Source of the DNA: Pararge aegeria
Taxonomy: Eukaryota > Arthropoda > Insecta > Lepidoptera > Nymphalidae
Direction of reading: 5' to 3'
Length of the DNA: 64,000 bases
NCBI RefSeq assembly: GCF_905163445.1
Contig: NC_053181.1
Span: 2,914,001-2,978,000, forward strand
Shown: positions 55,775-64,000 of the stretch, piece after piece
Position numbering within the stretch: the first letter of the stretch is position 1
Layout of the letters: every line of letters begins with the position of its first letter
Translations under genes and position numbers: made by a program
The notes under the pieces: generated by a model
Seen by the model: the letters and a program-made list of their open reading frames with translations, nothing else
Told to the model about the DNA's origin: nothing
Databases searched by the model: none

Positions 55775-56425
55775 CTAGCTGTCGTCCGCGACCTCGTCCT
55801 CGTATGAGTCAACCTTAAAATATTAAGGATTACTTAAACGATAAAAAAGCTTGGGTGTGCATTGCTCTAGCTTCATAGGTTAATATAAATTTACTGCGAT
55901 GGTAATAACAAAAAAAAAATTACCCGGCTAAGTTTGTTGTGGGCTCTTCTTAGACCAGGGCGCGTATGGAACCCTCGTAGCTTTAGGTTTAAGTTGGCGA
56001 ACGAAGTTATCACCATCCCCTTACAATTATGTAAACATATATGTATGAACGCTTCATAAGTGCCTGTGATAGGCCTACATGAATAAAGAAATTTTAAATT
56101 TCAATTTGAATTTTGAATTTAAAGATAACTGTCCCGGACTTTCATTTAGGACTTTTGAAGGGAAACAATTTCGGCATACGTTATTTTCGCGTAACTATAG
56201 CCGTTCACAGATCGCACGCATCGGAAGCTCTCAAAAGGAATATTTTTCCCGTTATTGCAACATTTTTCATTGATGCTCCACTCCTATTGGCCGCAGCGTG
56301 CTTTTAGCCTTTGGTTATCCTCGATAAATGGACTATCCAACACAAAAAGATTTATCTAATTCGAAACAGTAGTTCCTGAGAATGCTAAACAAACTTTTCT
56401 GCTTTACAAAATTAGTTTAGATTAT
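55775..56425 (+). repeat. Insect repeat split by an L LINE tail
   Basis: Start accactagctgtcgtccgcg (55770-55830) and end aaaaggaatatttttcccgt, then ctcctattggccgcagcgtg, cctcgataaatggactatcc and agtagttcctgagaatg (56119-56425) belong to one common insect repeat. The middle is foreign. The frames at 56079-56307 fall within it. Confidence 0.7.
55838..56118 (+). repeat. L-type LINE 3' UTR, nested
   Basis: gataaaaaagcttgggtgtg, then ctaagtttgttgtgggctct and ggaaccctcgtagctttagg, ending in a GAATTT-rich tail. Plus-strand version of 17340-17650. Confidence 0.75.
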
Positions 56426-57754
56426 AATTTGTATTTTGATTTATTTATGAAATTTTCACAGTTCAAAAGTATATATGAGTATATATGCAGATGTACTGCA
56501 CAAAGTTTGATAAAAATCGGTTGTTTGTAAAAAAAACAGCTCGACCCATATCCAGGTATCTCAGGTAAAGTCGGAAGCAAATATCTTGTAACGGCTGAGA
56601 GTAAGCTGAAAATTGAATCTAAATACAGAGCTATTTAGATTCCATTTCCAGCACGAATTGGTTTTGCCGTTCATACGTGATATGCAATTAGAGTAAAATG
56701 GGTGTTCATGACAGTTTTGGGTTCGTGCTTACTACAATCTGCGGCTTAGAGCATTCTCTACGAGCGCTTCGTGGCAACTATAATTGTGAACATATGACTG
56801 GCGAAAATTCCTCGTGAGTTATTCGAGCTAGGGCTGTACCAGCGAATGGACTTGGAAAGTTTGAAATATGAGTTGGAGAAGTTTCTAATGAGTTATAGGT
56901 CCAAGGTTAATAGTTTCAAGTATAAGGAAATATATTATAAGAGAAAACAAAATTTGTGTCTGTTAAAAATGTCACGTTACCAAATATTGAGATTTTATTA
57001 TTATATATATTACATTTAATGATTTCCAGATTCTTTTTACACTTTTGGATGGTGGTGAATTTGTCGATCGCAAGATTTTTTTAAAATTATTTTTATTCTA
57101 TTTTAACATACGTTCGTGTGAGAGCGGTTAGACGGGCCTCTTACTTACTCACTACTGAATAGTCCAAGGAAGTATCTGCCCCAAATAGAACTTTCCTGAT
57201 GCGACTTGCCAGACTTTTGCGGTCACGGAGCACACAGCTAGGACGAAGAAAAAGTAATTTACCGTCTCTAGGAAATACATGTATAATATCAATGAAACTT
57301 TCTATCGCTGAATGGACTGAATTTAAATATATTGAGAGACCCCAGCTTTATTTAAATTGCAATAATAAAGTATTCTGAGCTATATTTATATCTGTCGCAG
57401 GTGTGCGCAGTTCGATCGTATCCTAAGGCGCGGTTTTCCAACGCGATGTTAAATTTGAATAATCCATTACGTTGGCTCTCCACTGTACCCATTCCTTTCG
57501 CGTTAAATAACTTTTATTGTTCGTTCCTTCAATTTAAATTTTCTGCTGGTTTTGTTAGAAGGTCTTAGGGGTGCGGTACACATTTCGTTTTTGTTTCTAG
57601 ATACTATCCCATCACTACCATACTCTGTATATTACTGCTTATTACTGCTTATTATTACTGCTACCGTAATCTGTGTATTACTGCTTATCTTACATTGTTA
57701 AATTTCATTGTAATTTTTCATATTGAATTATCCAAATAAATATAAATAAATACA
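56426..57754. other. Unrecognised stretch with a short tandem
   Basis: 57628-57690 repeats 'attactgcttatt' several times. No gene or known family otherwise. Confidence 0.4.
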
Positions 57755-58090
57755 CTACGACAATACACATTCCGCCATCTAATCCCAAAGTAAGCGTAGC
57801 TTGTGTTATGGGTACTAAGATAACTGATAATTATTTATATGAATAATATACATAAATACTTATAATAATAATAATAATTATTATCTTTATTGAAAGGTAT
57901 AAACCCAGTTATTGGAATATAAAAAGATAAATTAAATAACAAAATAATAATAATAAGTAACAGTATTGCAATATATAAAAATATTGCAAACTCACTTCCG
58001 TGTTTATATGTATATTATTAATATACATATAAACACCCAGACACTGAAAAACATTCATGTTCATCACGGAAGCATTTTCCAGTTGTATGG
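57755..58090 (-). repeat. S2 SINE split by an AT-rich insertion
   Basis: 57755-57865 (actacgacaatacacattcc) and 58019-58090 (aaacacccagacactgaaaa, gcattttccagttgta) flank about 150 bp of foreign sequence beginning attattatctttattgaaag. The right junction forms a perfect hairpin at 58000-58036, where gtgtttatatgtatat is mirrored by the SINE's own atatacatataaacac. Confidence 0.7.
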
Positions 58091-58869
58091 CGATGCAGGG
58101 AAATGAAGTATAAGGTCTAGATTATCGCGCCTGAATATAGTTTTATCATTTTATTATTGTAAATCATTTTGTTTCAGAATTATAATCTTCATTTCAGGGA
58201 CGTCTAGTATTTATTTATATATTTATGTATATTCACCAATTTCTACGTCAACTGTAAGTCGATTATGATAATTATTTTAATGTTCGAAAGAGTATACTTT
58301 CATTATGTCACCGAAACACGATTTGAAAAGGAGATTTCCCTTCAATTTCCATGGGAAGATTGTATAACCATTGTACAGTTTTTGTTGAAATCCCTAAATA
58401 AAATCGATTAATCTTTCAGGTGATTAAGGATAAGGGTCGTTTTTGTCGCGCTTAAAGCAACAAAACACTACAAGCTATTCCGACGTTGTGCCATTTTTAT
58501 TATACGAGTCATTAAAGTTGTAAGTTGTTGTTGTAAGTTGTCTGTTACTTTATTCTGTTCTGATAAACGAAAAACACCGACGTTTTTAGAGTGCGACGTA
58601 CTAGGAGAACAGCTTTACGAAGAATTCAATCTATGAATCATTCATAATGTAACCCACTATTAAGACAGATGCCCCTATATACGTTCCAGTAAGTACAAAG
58701 CATTCGTCATTACATGCGTACGTGATCGAAATTTCGTAAAGCGTTTATTATTCATAACGAAGGACAATGTAAACATTTGTAGTAGGTATATGAGGGAATT
58801 ATTCGTCAGGTTTTAATGACAGACATGATTTAAAACCTTTTTTTTACACACAAGTTAGCCCTCGATCGC
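58091..58869. other. Unrecognised AT-rich stretch
   Basis: No gene or family assigned. Confidence 0.4.
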
Positions 58870-59075
58870 AGACTCGCCAGTGATTATTCAGTCTAAGATG
58901 GATGCGGGCTGAAAGGGTATTTGCCAGTTATATTTAAAACATACCCCTAGTCGGTTTATACGCGACATCAAACCGGAATGCAAAATTCGCTTAGGAGCAC
59001 GTCTTCGTCAGTAGGGAAAGTGGTAACTAGCCACGGCCGAAGCCTATCAAAGCAGACCAGAAAAAGTCAGTTCAA
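58870..59075 (-). repeat. S3 SINE, head missing
   Basis: cagtctaagatggatgcggg, then atacccctagtcggtttata, then 'gtggtaactagccacggccg'. Confidence 0.7.
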
Positions 59076-59224
59076 TAGCTAAGGGAGTATTGGGTCATCC
59101 CACTCAGAATTCATGATCTTTTAATAAAATTGGTCTAAAAGACATGCCAGCAGAGTAATAAAAAAGTAAGAAAGAGGTTCCCATCCGTTTTTATTACTAT
59201 TCTACTACAAGTATGGAAGCATCG

Positions 59225-59450
59225 TCATCATCGTCTGCAGCCTATTAAAGTCCCACTGCTGGGCACAGGCCACGTATTTCTTAGGAAAGACGGTTTTATA
59301 GCACAGACCCACCATGCTGCTCAAATGCGGGTTGGTGGGCTTTGACGACTATTACCACAATTGTGTGATAATTACCGGGAACGACGGATTTACGTGCTCT
59401 CCGATGCACGGGCACTGACTCCGCCGACTTACTAAGCCAAATTGTATACT
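59225..59450 (-). repeat. S5 SINE
   Basis: catcgtctgcagcctattaa, 'ccactgctgggcacaggcc', 'aaatgcgggttggtgggct', then tttacgtgctctccgatgca. A reversed GAT-type tail is at the left edge. Confidence 0.65.
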
Positions 59451-59562
59451 TTTTGTTAAATTTTTATTTAAAATTTTTGTATATGTTTATGTGGTGTACA
59501 ATAACACCAGTATTCATGTCCAATAAAAGTGTATTCATTCATTCATTCATTCATTCATAGCG
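59451..59562 (+). repeat. LINE-like 3' end with (ATTC)n microsatellite
   Basis: tggtgtacaataacaccagt, then 'caataaaagtgtattcatt' and about six ATTC repeats at 59533-59559. Confidence 0.6.
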
Positions 59563-59779
59563 AACCATCCCAAACCTGGTAATCGGAATCCAACCCTTAA
59601 GGAGAAAGTTAATGAGTTGCCCAGAATCTGAAATTGCCTGATTCTGAACACTGATCGGAGCCGTATGATTTTATTTATTTATTTATCTACTTGCATTCAT
59701 GCCTTTACATAGTCATGGGGCCCTGTCAGGGCGTAGCAATAAGAAACAGTTTGACCCTTATAATGAAATAATTTAATAA
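59563..59779. other. Unassigned stretch
   Basis: 59720-59745 (atggggccctgtcagggcgt) resembles 25820-25840. Nothing else is seen. Confidence 0.35.
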
Positions 59780-59968
59780 TAATTCATATACTACGACAAC
59801 GCACACATCGCCACTGTGATGACTGATGAATATTTTGATGAATAATGAAACTCACTGAAAAAAATTCATGCTCAACACACACACATTTTCCAGTGGTAGG
59901 AATCGAACCCACGGCCTTGGACTCAGAAAGCAGGGTCGCTGCAAACCGCGCCAATCGGCCGTCCAATT
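59780..59968 (-). repeat. S2 SINE with internal deletion
   Basis: atatactacgacaacgcaca, gtgatgactgatgaat, then ggtaggaatcgaacccacgg and 'cgccaatcggccgtcc'. The best-kept S2 head in the window; the middle is shortened. Confidence 0.75.
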
Positions 59969-60448
59969 ATTACATATACACGATTACTATCTTAGTATTC
60001 TAATTAGTGTAAGTAGAAATATATATTTTTCAAAAATTTCAGAATAATTTATTTGCGAGTACTATACTAGGATTTTAGCGAACAACAATTTTAGCGTTTC
60101 ATGACACCGGAACCCGAAAATCACTGACCCTAATATCTGAACCCCCTATGGTTTTAGAGTAGGATTACCATTTACCCCCCTGATCCGACAAACTATATCA
60201 AAGCACGTTCGTTAGCGCCGGCCAGAAAGGAAATAATCAAAAACCGACATAATCCTATTCGCGCCGTCACTGTCCGGTGCCCATCTGCCGACTAGACATT
60301 CAATAGCTGAAGTTTATAAAGGGAGGGTTTTAGGGCTTAAAATCACGATTATAGCATTGCACGTACCAACTGGCGGGGCTGTTTAACTTCACGCAACTCA
60401 AATTAGTAGCTGTTTCGTTACTAGTAAAAGATAAGCGCAGATCTGCAG
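59969..60448. other. Unrecognised stretch
   Basis: 60160-60300 is GC-richer (gttcgttagcgccggccaga) without a frame or known repeat. Confidence 0.35.
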
Positions 60449-60857
60449 AAGCGGTGATAGCGCAGTGGGAGGAGCTCGACTTCACTTTCGAGGGGCCGAG
60501 TTTGAATCCCAAGCATGCCAGTAATTAAAATATCACTAGCTTCAACGGCGAAGGAAAACATCGTGAGGAAACCGGCATGCCTGTGAGTTTATACTACATA
60601 ATGCTCTCAAAGGGATGTGGTGGGAAAATGTAATAAAGAAAAAAAAAAGAACCAAACTAATGCAGCAATTTATTATTTTGAAAAGAAATATGATGCCTAT
60701 GATGATATATGCATGCCTAGGAGTTCTCCATAATGATCTCAAAGGCGTGGAGTCCACTAATCTGCACTGGTCCAGCGTGGTGGACTAAACCCTGCTCATT
60801 GTGGGGGGAGACCAGTGCCCTGTAGTGGGCCGGTAATGGGTTAATATGAACTGCTGT
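60449..60857 (+). repeat. S1 SINE with internal insertion
   Basis: Well-kept head (gcggtgatagcgcagtggga) and tail (ggccggtaatgggttaatat). In between, the segment catgcctgtgagtttatac ... ctcaaaggg (from 60576) recurs as catgcctaggagttctcca ... ctcaaaggc (from 60712), enclosing about 90 bp of A-rich sequence. Confidence 0.75.
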
Positions 60858-61364
60858 CAGTGGCGTGCATTGAGGGTATGCACAGGGTATACAGATAATA
60901 TAAAATGCAGAAAATCTCCAGTACAATTAATTCAAAAATTTAAAAAAATCAAATTTCATTTATATCAAGTAGGCCATATATAAGCACTTTTGAAACGTCA
61001 AGTCTGTCTGTGTGTAGTGACTCTACCACCGGTTCGGAAGGCAGATTCTCCCGAGAAGAAGCCGGAAAGAAACTCAGCAGTTTTCCAATATCAACAATTT
61101 ACATTTTACATTTTAAAATTCATTTTTCTATCTTGTGAGAGATGAAAGCGGAGCCGCATGCTTCCAAGCAACCTTGTCATTAAGAAATTTATCAATTGTA
61201 TAATAACCTCGCTGTAAAAAATAAATCTTTTTTTTTTTTTAAAAAAAAGGTCTAAAATTTCCTAAGAAATCATATAATAAAAGCGTATACTCTATTTATA
61301 ACTCGCACCTACTGGAGATTTTCTTCATTTTATATCATCTGCATACCCTATATGCACGCCACTG
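60858..61364. mobile_element. Foldback hAT-like element (M1) with nested LINE piece
   Basis: Ends cagtggcgtgcattgagggt and 'ccctatatgcacgccactg'. Flanks actgctgt (60850-60857) and actgttgt (61365-61372) match 7 of 8. The loop is interrupted by a LINE 3' end at 60938-61245. Confidence 0.8.
60938..61245 (-). repeat. L-type LINE 3' end, nested in M1
   Basis: atcaaatttcatttatatca, then gcacttttgaaacgtcaagt, 'accaccggttcggaaggcag' and gcatgcttccaagcaacctt, the reverse of the 3' UTR seen at 1730-1880. Confidence 0.75.
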
Positions 61365-61372
61365 ACTGTTGT

Positions 61373-61821
61373 CATATCATTGGCCTGCAAAACAGTTTTC
61401 ACAGAACAAAACCTCGTACATGAGTTACCGTTATAACGCCTCGTGAATTTTAACGTTGTTGCCGGGACAGGAAAGATACCGTCTTAGGGGTGAATCATAT
61501 TATTCGGCGTAACTTTTACGGCGGGTTTATTTAGACGTTATTTATCGTCGTATTCCGCAGCCACCTGGCACCCATATTTCTTGCCAATTACTTTGAGCCT
61601 CATTCGTTCCGCTAAGAAAGCCTACGAATAACGAAGTAAATTTTAATAATGGCCATTATAATTCGCTTAAATACCTGCAGCTTGGAGTATAGTTTTACTC
61701 ATTTGTAAAGTAAAGGTGACCTTAATTTTATAACCTTAGCGAAGTTTATTAAAAGTCCGTTAAATAAATTAATTTTAACTAACTTATGTTAAAATCATGT
61801 TACCAGTACGACGAAAAAACC
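61373..61821. other. Unassigned stretch
   Basis: 61430-61630 is GC-richer (cgttgttgccgggacaggaa; tcgtcgtattccgcagccac) without an open frame or a repeat I know. Confidence 0.35.
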
Positions 61822-62253
61822 CATCTAGAGGATGTAACATTACGTTACATCTAACAAACCAACATAATGTAACAACTATGACCTATATAGATAAGATGAT
61901 AATAGATTGGTTTGACACTCTTAACCCATGTTGAGATGCATAGTGTTGAATCCCGCATCTAGCGGATGTAACATCACGTTACATCCAACCAACCATAATA
62001 ATTTTACAACTATGACCTAACAAATACGAAGGATATAGATAGGTCTGACTCTCTTAACCCATGTTGATTTGCGTAGAGTTGAATCCCGTATCTGGAGGAT
62101 GTAACATCACGTTATATCCAACCAGCAAACCAGCCAACATAATGTTACAACTATGACCTCTGAAATAAGAAGGATATAGATAGGTTTAATCCTGTTAACC
62201 CATGTTGATTCGCGTAGACTTGAATCCCCAGAGGATGTAATATAACGTTAGAT
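61822..62253. repeat. Satellite-like array, units of about 131-140 bp
   Basis: Units start near 61822, 61953, 62086 and 62226, with aggatgtaacatcacgttac, actatgacct, 'ggatatagataggt' and ttaacccatgttga in each. Three full units and part of a fourth. Confidence 0.85.
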
Positions 62254-63150
62254 CGTGCCATTTTCAAAACATAGCTATCAACTAAAAAACTAACTTCAAC
62301 GTCGGTAGTAAAACTTCGACATTTTCAACAGTTCGACAGCTTCATGTGTGGTGGTATGATGTGGTGGTTTCACGTAGACGCGTAAATTATGTCCTAATAT
62401 TCGAAGGCCAAAAAAAGTCTCCTGCAGATAGCAGGACACTTTTTTTGGCATTTACTATTCTTAACTTGAGTCTTTTTCAATCCGCAAACGTGTCTGTTTA
62501 GTGTAATCGACGGACTTCTGCAGTTTTGAACAGCGCTAAGTAAACTCTTCTTGCGTCTATTTTAAATATATAAAGTGGACTAAGTACATGGAATGCACGC
62601 AAATAGAATTAGTAAAAGGAGAACTTAGAACTCAGCGACGAGAACATTCGGCGTAACGTTGAGCAAATATTGTATAACACGAAATCGAAATAAAAAACAT
62701 CTTCCGTTCAGAGAGAGTTCTGCGTTGATAATTTATTCGAACAGTTTCGTTTAGCAGCCATTGTCCGGAAAACATAAAAGCTTTTACGTCGCCCCGGTGC
62801 GCCCTCAACGCATATACACTTGGCATTTTTTTAGTCGCATTTCAAATGCTATTAACCGAATTTTTCGCTCCAGCGCCGGGCCATTAAAAAAATATTATTG
62901 CGGAGATAAAAACTGTTTGTAAAGAGGCAATAAACCCTCAATGGAGACTCGAGGTACGACCGCCCAAATTCGGTATTCATTCGGAACGTTAAGTGCCCAA
63001 GCACGTGAGTCTCAATTAATCTTCCAGATGTTTCACAAAACAATTCGTTACTGACAAAGGACCGGCCTCCGCGGCAAGCAAATTGAATGCTGAAGATTAG
63101 AGAGTCAACAGACAATACACTCAGAGTCATAATAAAACCTTTTTCTAGAA
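62254..63150. other. Unrecognised stretch with a near-perfect hairpin
   Basis: 62407-62425 and 62431-62449 pair with one mismatch (gccaaaaaaagtctcctgc, loop agata). 'cggcgtaac' and similar GC-richer patches lie near 62640-62830. The 62632-62826 frame is unassigned. Confidence 0.4.
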
Positions 63151-63561
63151 GTAGCAGAGCTTTTTGTGACAGATACGTCCGGGAAAGTATTATCGCTATG
63201 CTTATTTCAGCCGCCAAGCAGCATTGTTGCAATGCTGTGTTCCGGCTGGAGGGCGTGGTTGCCGGTGTTATTACAGACAAATGAGGCTTAACACCTACGA
63301 CTCAAATTGATGGACACAGGTTGGCATGTTGCAGGACGTGCTCCTTGGAAGTTCCTTTGCAGGGCATGCATGGAAAACGTCCTGCAACATGCCGACATGT
63401 GTCCTACAACCTGCGACGTAGGTTTCAAGCTCATGTGCGTGTTATTACACCGGCACCCACGCCTTTCAGACCGGAATATAGCATAGAAACAATGTTAGCG
63501 GCAGAAATCAGCATGGTGGGTGTACGCCCCGGACGAGCTTTGTCATAAAAAGCTCTACTAC
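63151..63561. repeat. Foldback pair of D repeats
   Basis: The plus copy (63151-63348) and minus copy (63372-63561) face each other across about 23 bp. Ends gtagcagagctttttgtgac and 'aaaagctctactac' correspond. The 142-codon minus frame at 62852-63280 and the frames at 63087 and 63321 are by-products of this repeat. Confidence 0.8.
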
Positions 63562-64000
63562 TGAAGGTCATGTCTATTTTGTAATATTGGGTCATATACG
63601 TCACAAACGTTTTCTTTCAGCGACCGGACATTAAATTAGGTAGATTACGTTGATTGTGTTACTAATAACTAGTAAAAGTCCCAATATTTAGAGTTGGAAA
63701 ATTCCATTTTAAAAGTTAGATAAATCTGAATTTTCATTAGTCTTAAATACTATAGGTACATTTATAAATAGATTGTGAAGTTAACAATAAATAATTCTCA
63801 AGGTGGATTGTATGCATTGTAATTAAATAACAAATTATTTGTGACATAACTGTAGCTTTAGTAAAGATTTGCTCGATAACTCTATATCGTCAATATAAAA
63901 TGTTTAGTCCTCTAGAGTCGCATATCCCGTTCTTCTGATTTTTATCTTACAAATGTTCCGCCAAAAGCACTAGCTGGAGAATTTTAGGCAAATTTGAGCT
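63562..64000. other. Unrecognised AT-rich stretch
   Basis: No gene or family assigned to the end of the window. Confidence 0.4.

Noticed and set aside
62852..63280. 142-codon minus ORF, the longest in the window
   Set aside because: About a third of it is repeat D in the foldback pair, the same D sequence appears at four other sites without that frame, and the remainder has no domain resemblance.
1..64000. A new multi-gene biological system
   Set aside because: No set of intact genes exists here. All longer frames with recognisable content are LINE fragments, and no defence, toxin, viral or biosynthetic cluster is visible.

Overview
This is eukaryotic, AT-rich, repeat-dominated DNA, most likely from a moth or butterfly. 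That inference rests on the repeat types: tRNA-derived SINEs ending in GAT/ATG-rich tails, RTE-type and Jockey/CR1-type LINE pieces, and repeats opening with the 'CCCGCGACTTCGTC' sequence common in insects. No prokaryotic features, operons, rRNA, intact tRNA genes or CRISPR arrays are visible. I found no complete protein-coding gene. Almost all of the short open frames are chance frames or decayed transposon coding sequence. The best candidates for host coding sequence are weak: an ORF at 54094-54279 and a possible terminal exon at 54698-54831.

Families used below. S1: SINE of about 300 bp with a tRNA-like head and a gatgatg tail, about 20 copies. S2: SINE whose minus-strand copies end in '...gcgccaatcggccgtc'. 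S3: SINE with a 'cctccctggcgcagtgg'-type head. S4 and S5: further SINEs. L: Jockey/CR1-like LINE with a 'YFSYFHSIMSYGILLWG' type domain. R: RTE-like LINE with a 'RPPxxWTDDxK' C-terminus. E: repeat of about 250-470 bp carrying a hammerhead-ribozyme-like motif. D, F, J, K and M: other interspersed repeats of undetermined class. M1, M2 and M3: short hAT-like elements with CAGTGG ends and 8-bp target duplications. Family labels come from comparing copies within the window and from general knowledge of insect repeats, not from a database search.

Layout. 1-2.6 kb: non-coding DNA, then a three-level nest (E containing F containing L). 2.6-5.6 kb: a hAT-like element and a large inverted duplication of S3+S1. 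6-11 kb: SINE and LINE debris with nested insertions. 12.8-14.8 kb: a GC-rich retroposed fragment, then a foldback hAT element beside a split S1. 17-21.4 kb: L remnants and a 2-kb repeat with a 140-bp tandem array. 22.8-28.4 kb: hAT elements with target duplications, hairpins, the best hammerhead-like motif and a nested SINE/hAT cluster. 29-32.3 kb: tandem E copies, duplicated blocks and a GC-richer promoter-like patch. 33-35.2 kb: SINE cluster and a perfect 32-bp-arm hairpin. 36-44 kb: S2, E, a rearranged duplication and an L fragment. 46-46.9 kb: satellite-like array. 47.7-54.1 kb: RTE, E, D, J, K and S2 insertions. 54.1-54.8 kb: weak coding candidates. 55.8-63.6 kb: nested repeats, a second satellite-like array and a 410-bp foldback of D.

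The features do not form a pathway. What the window records is successive transposon insertion plus frequent short inverted duplications with very small loops.
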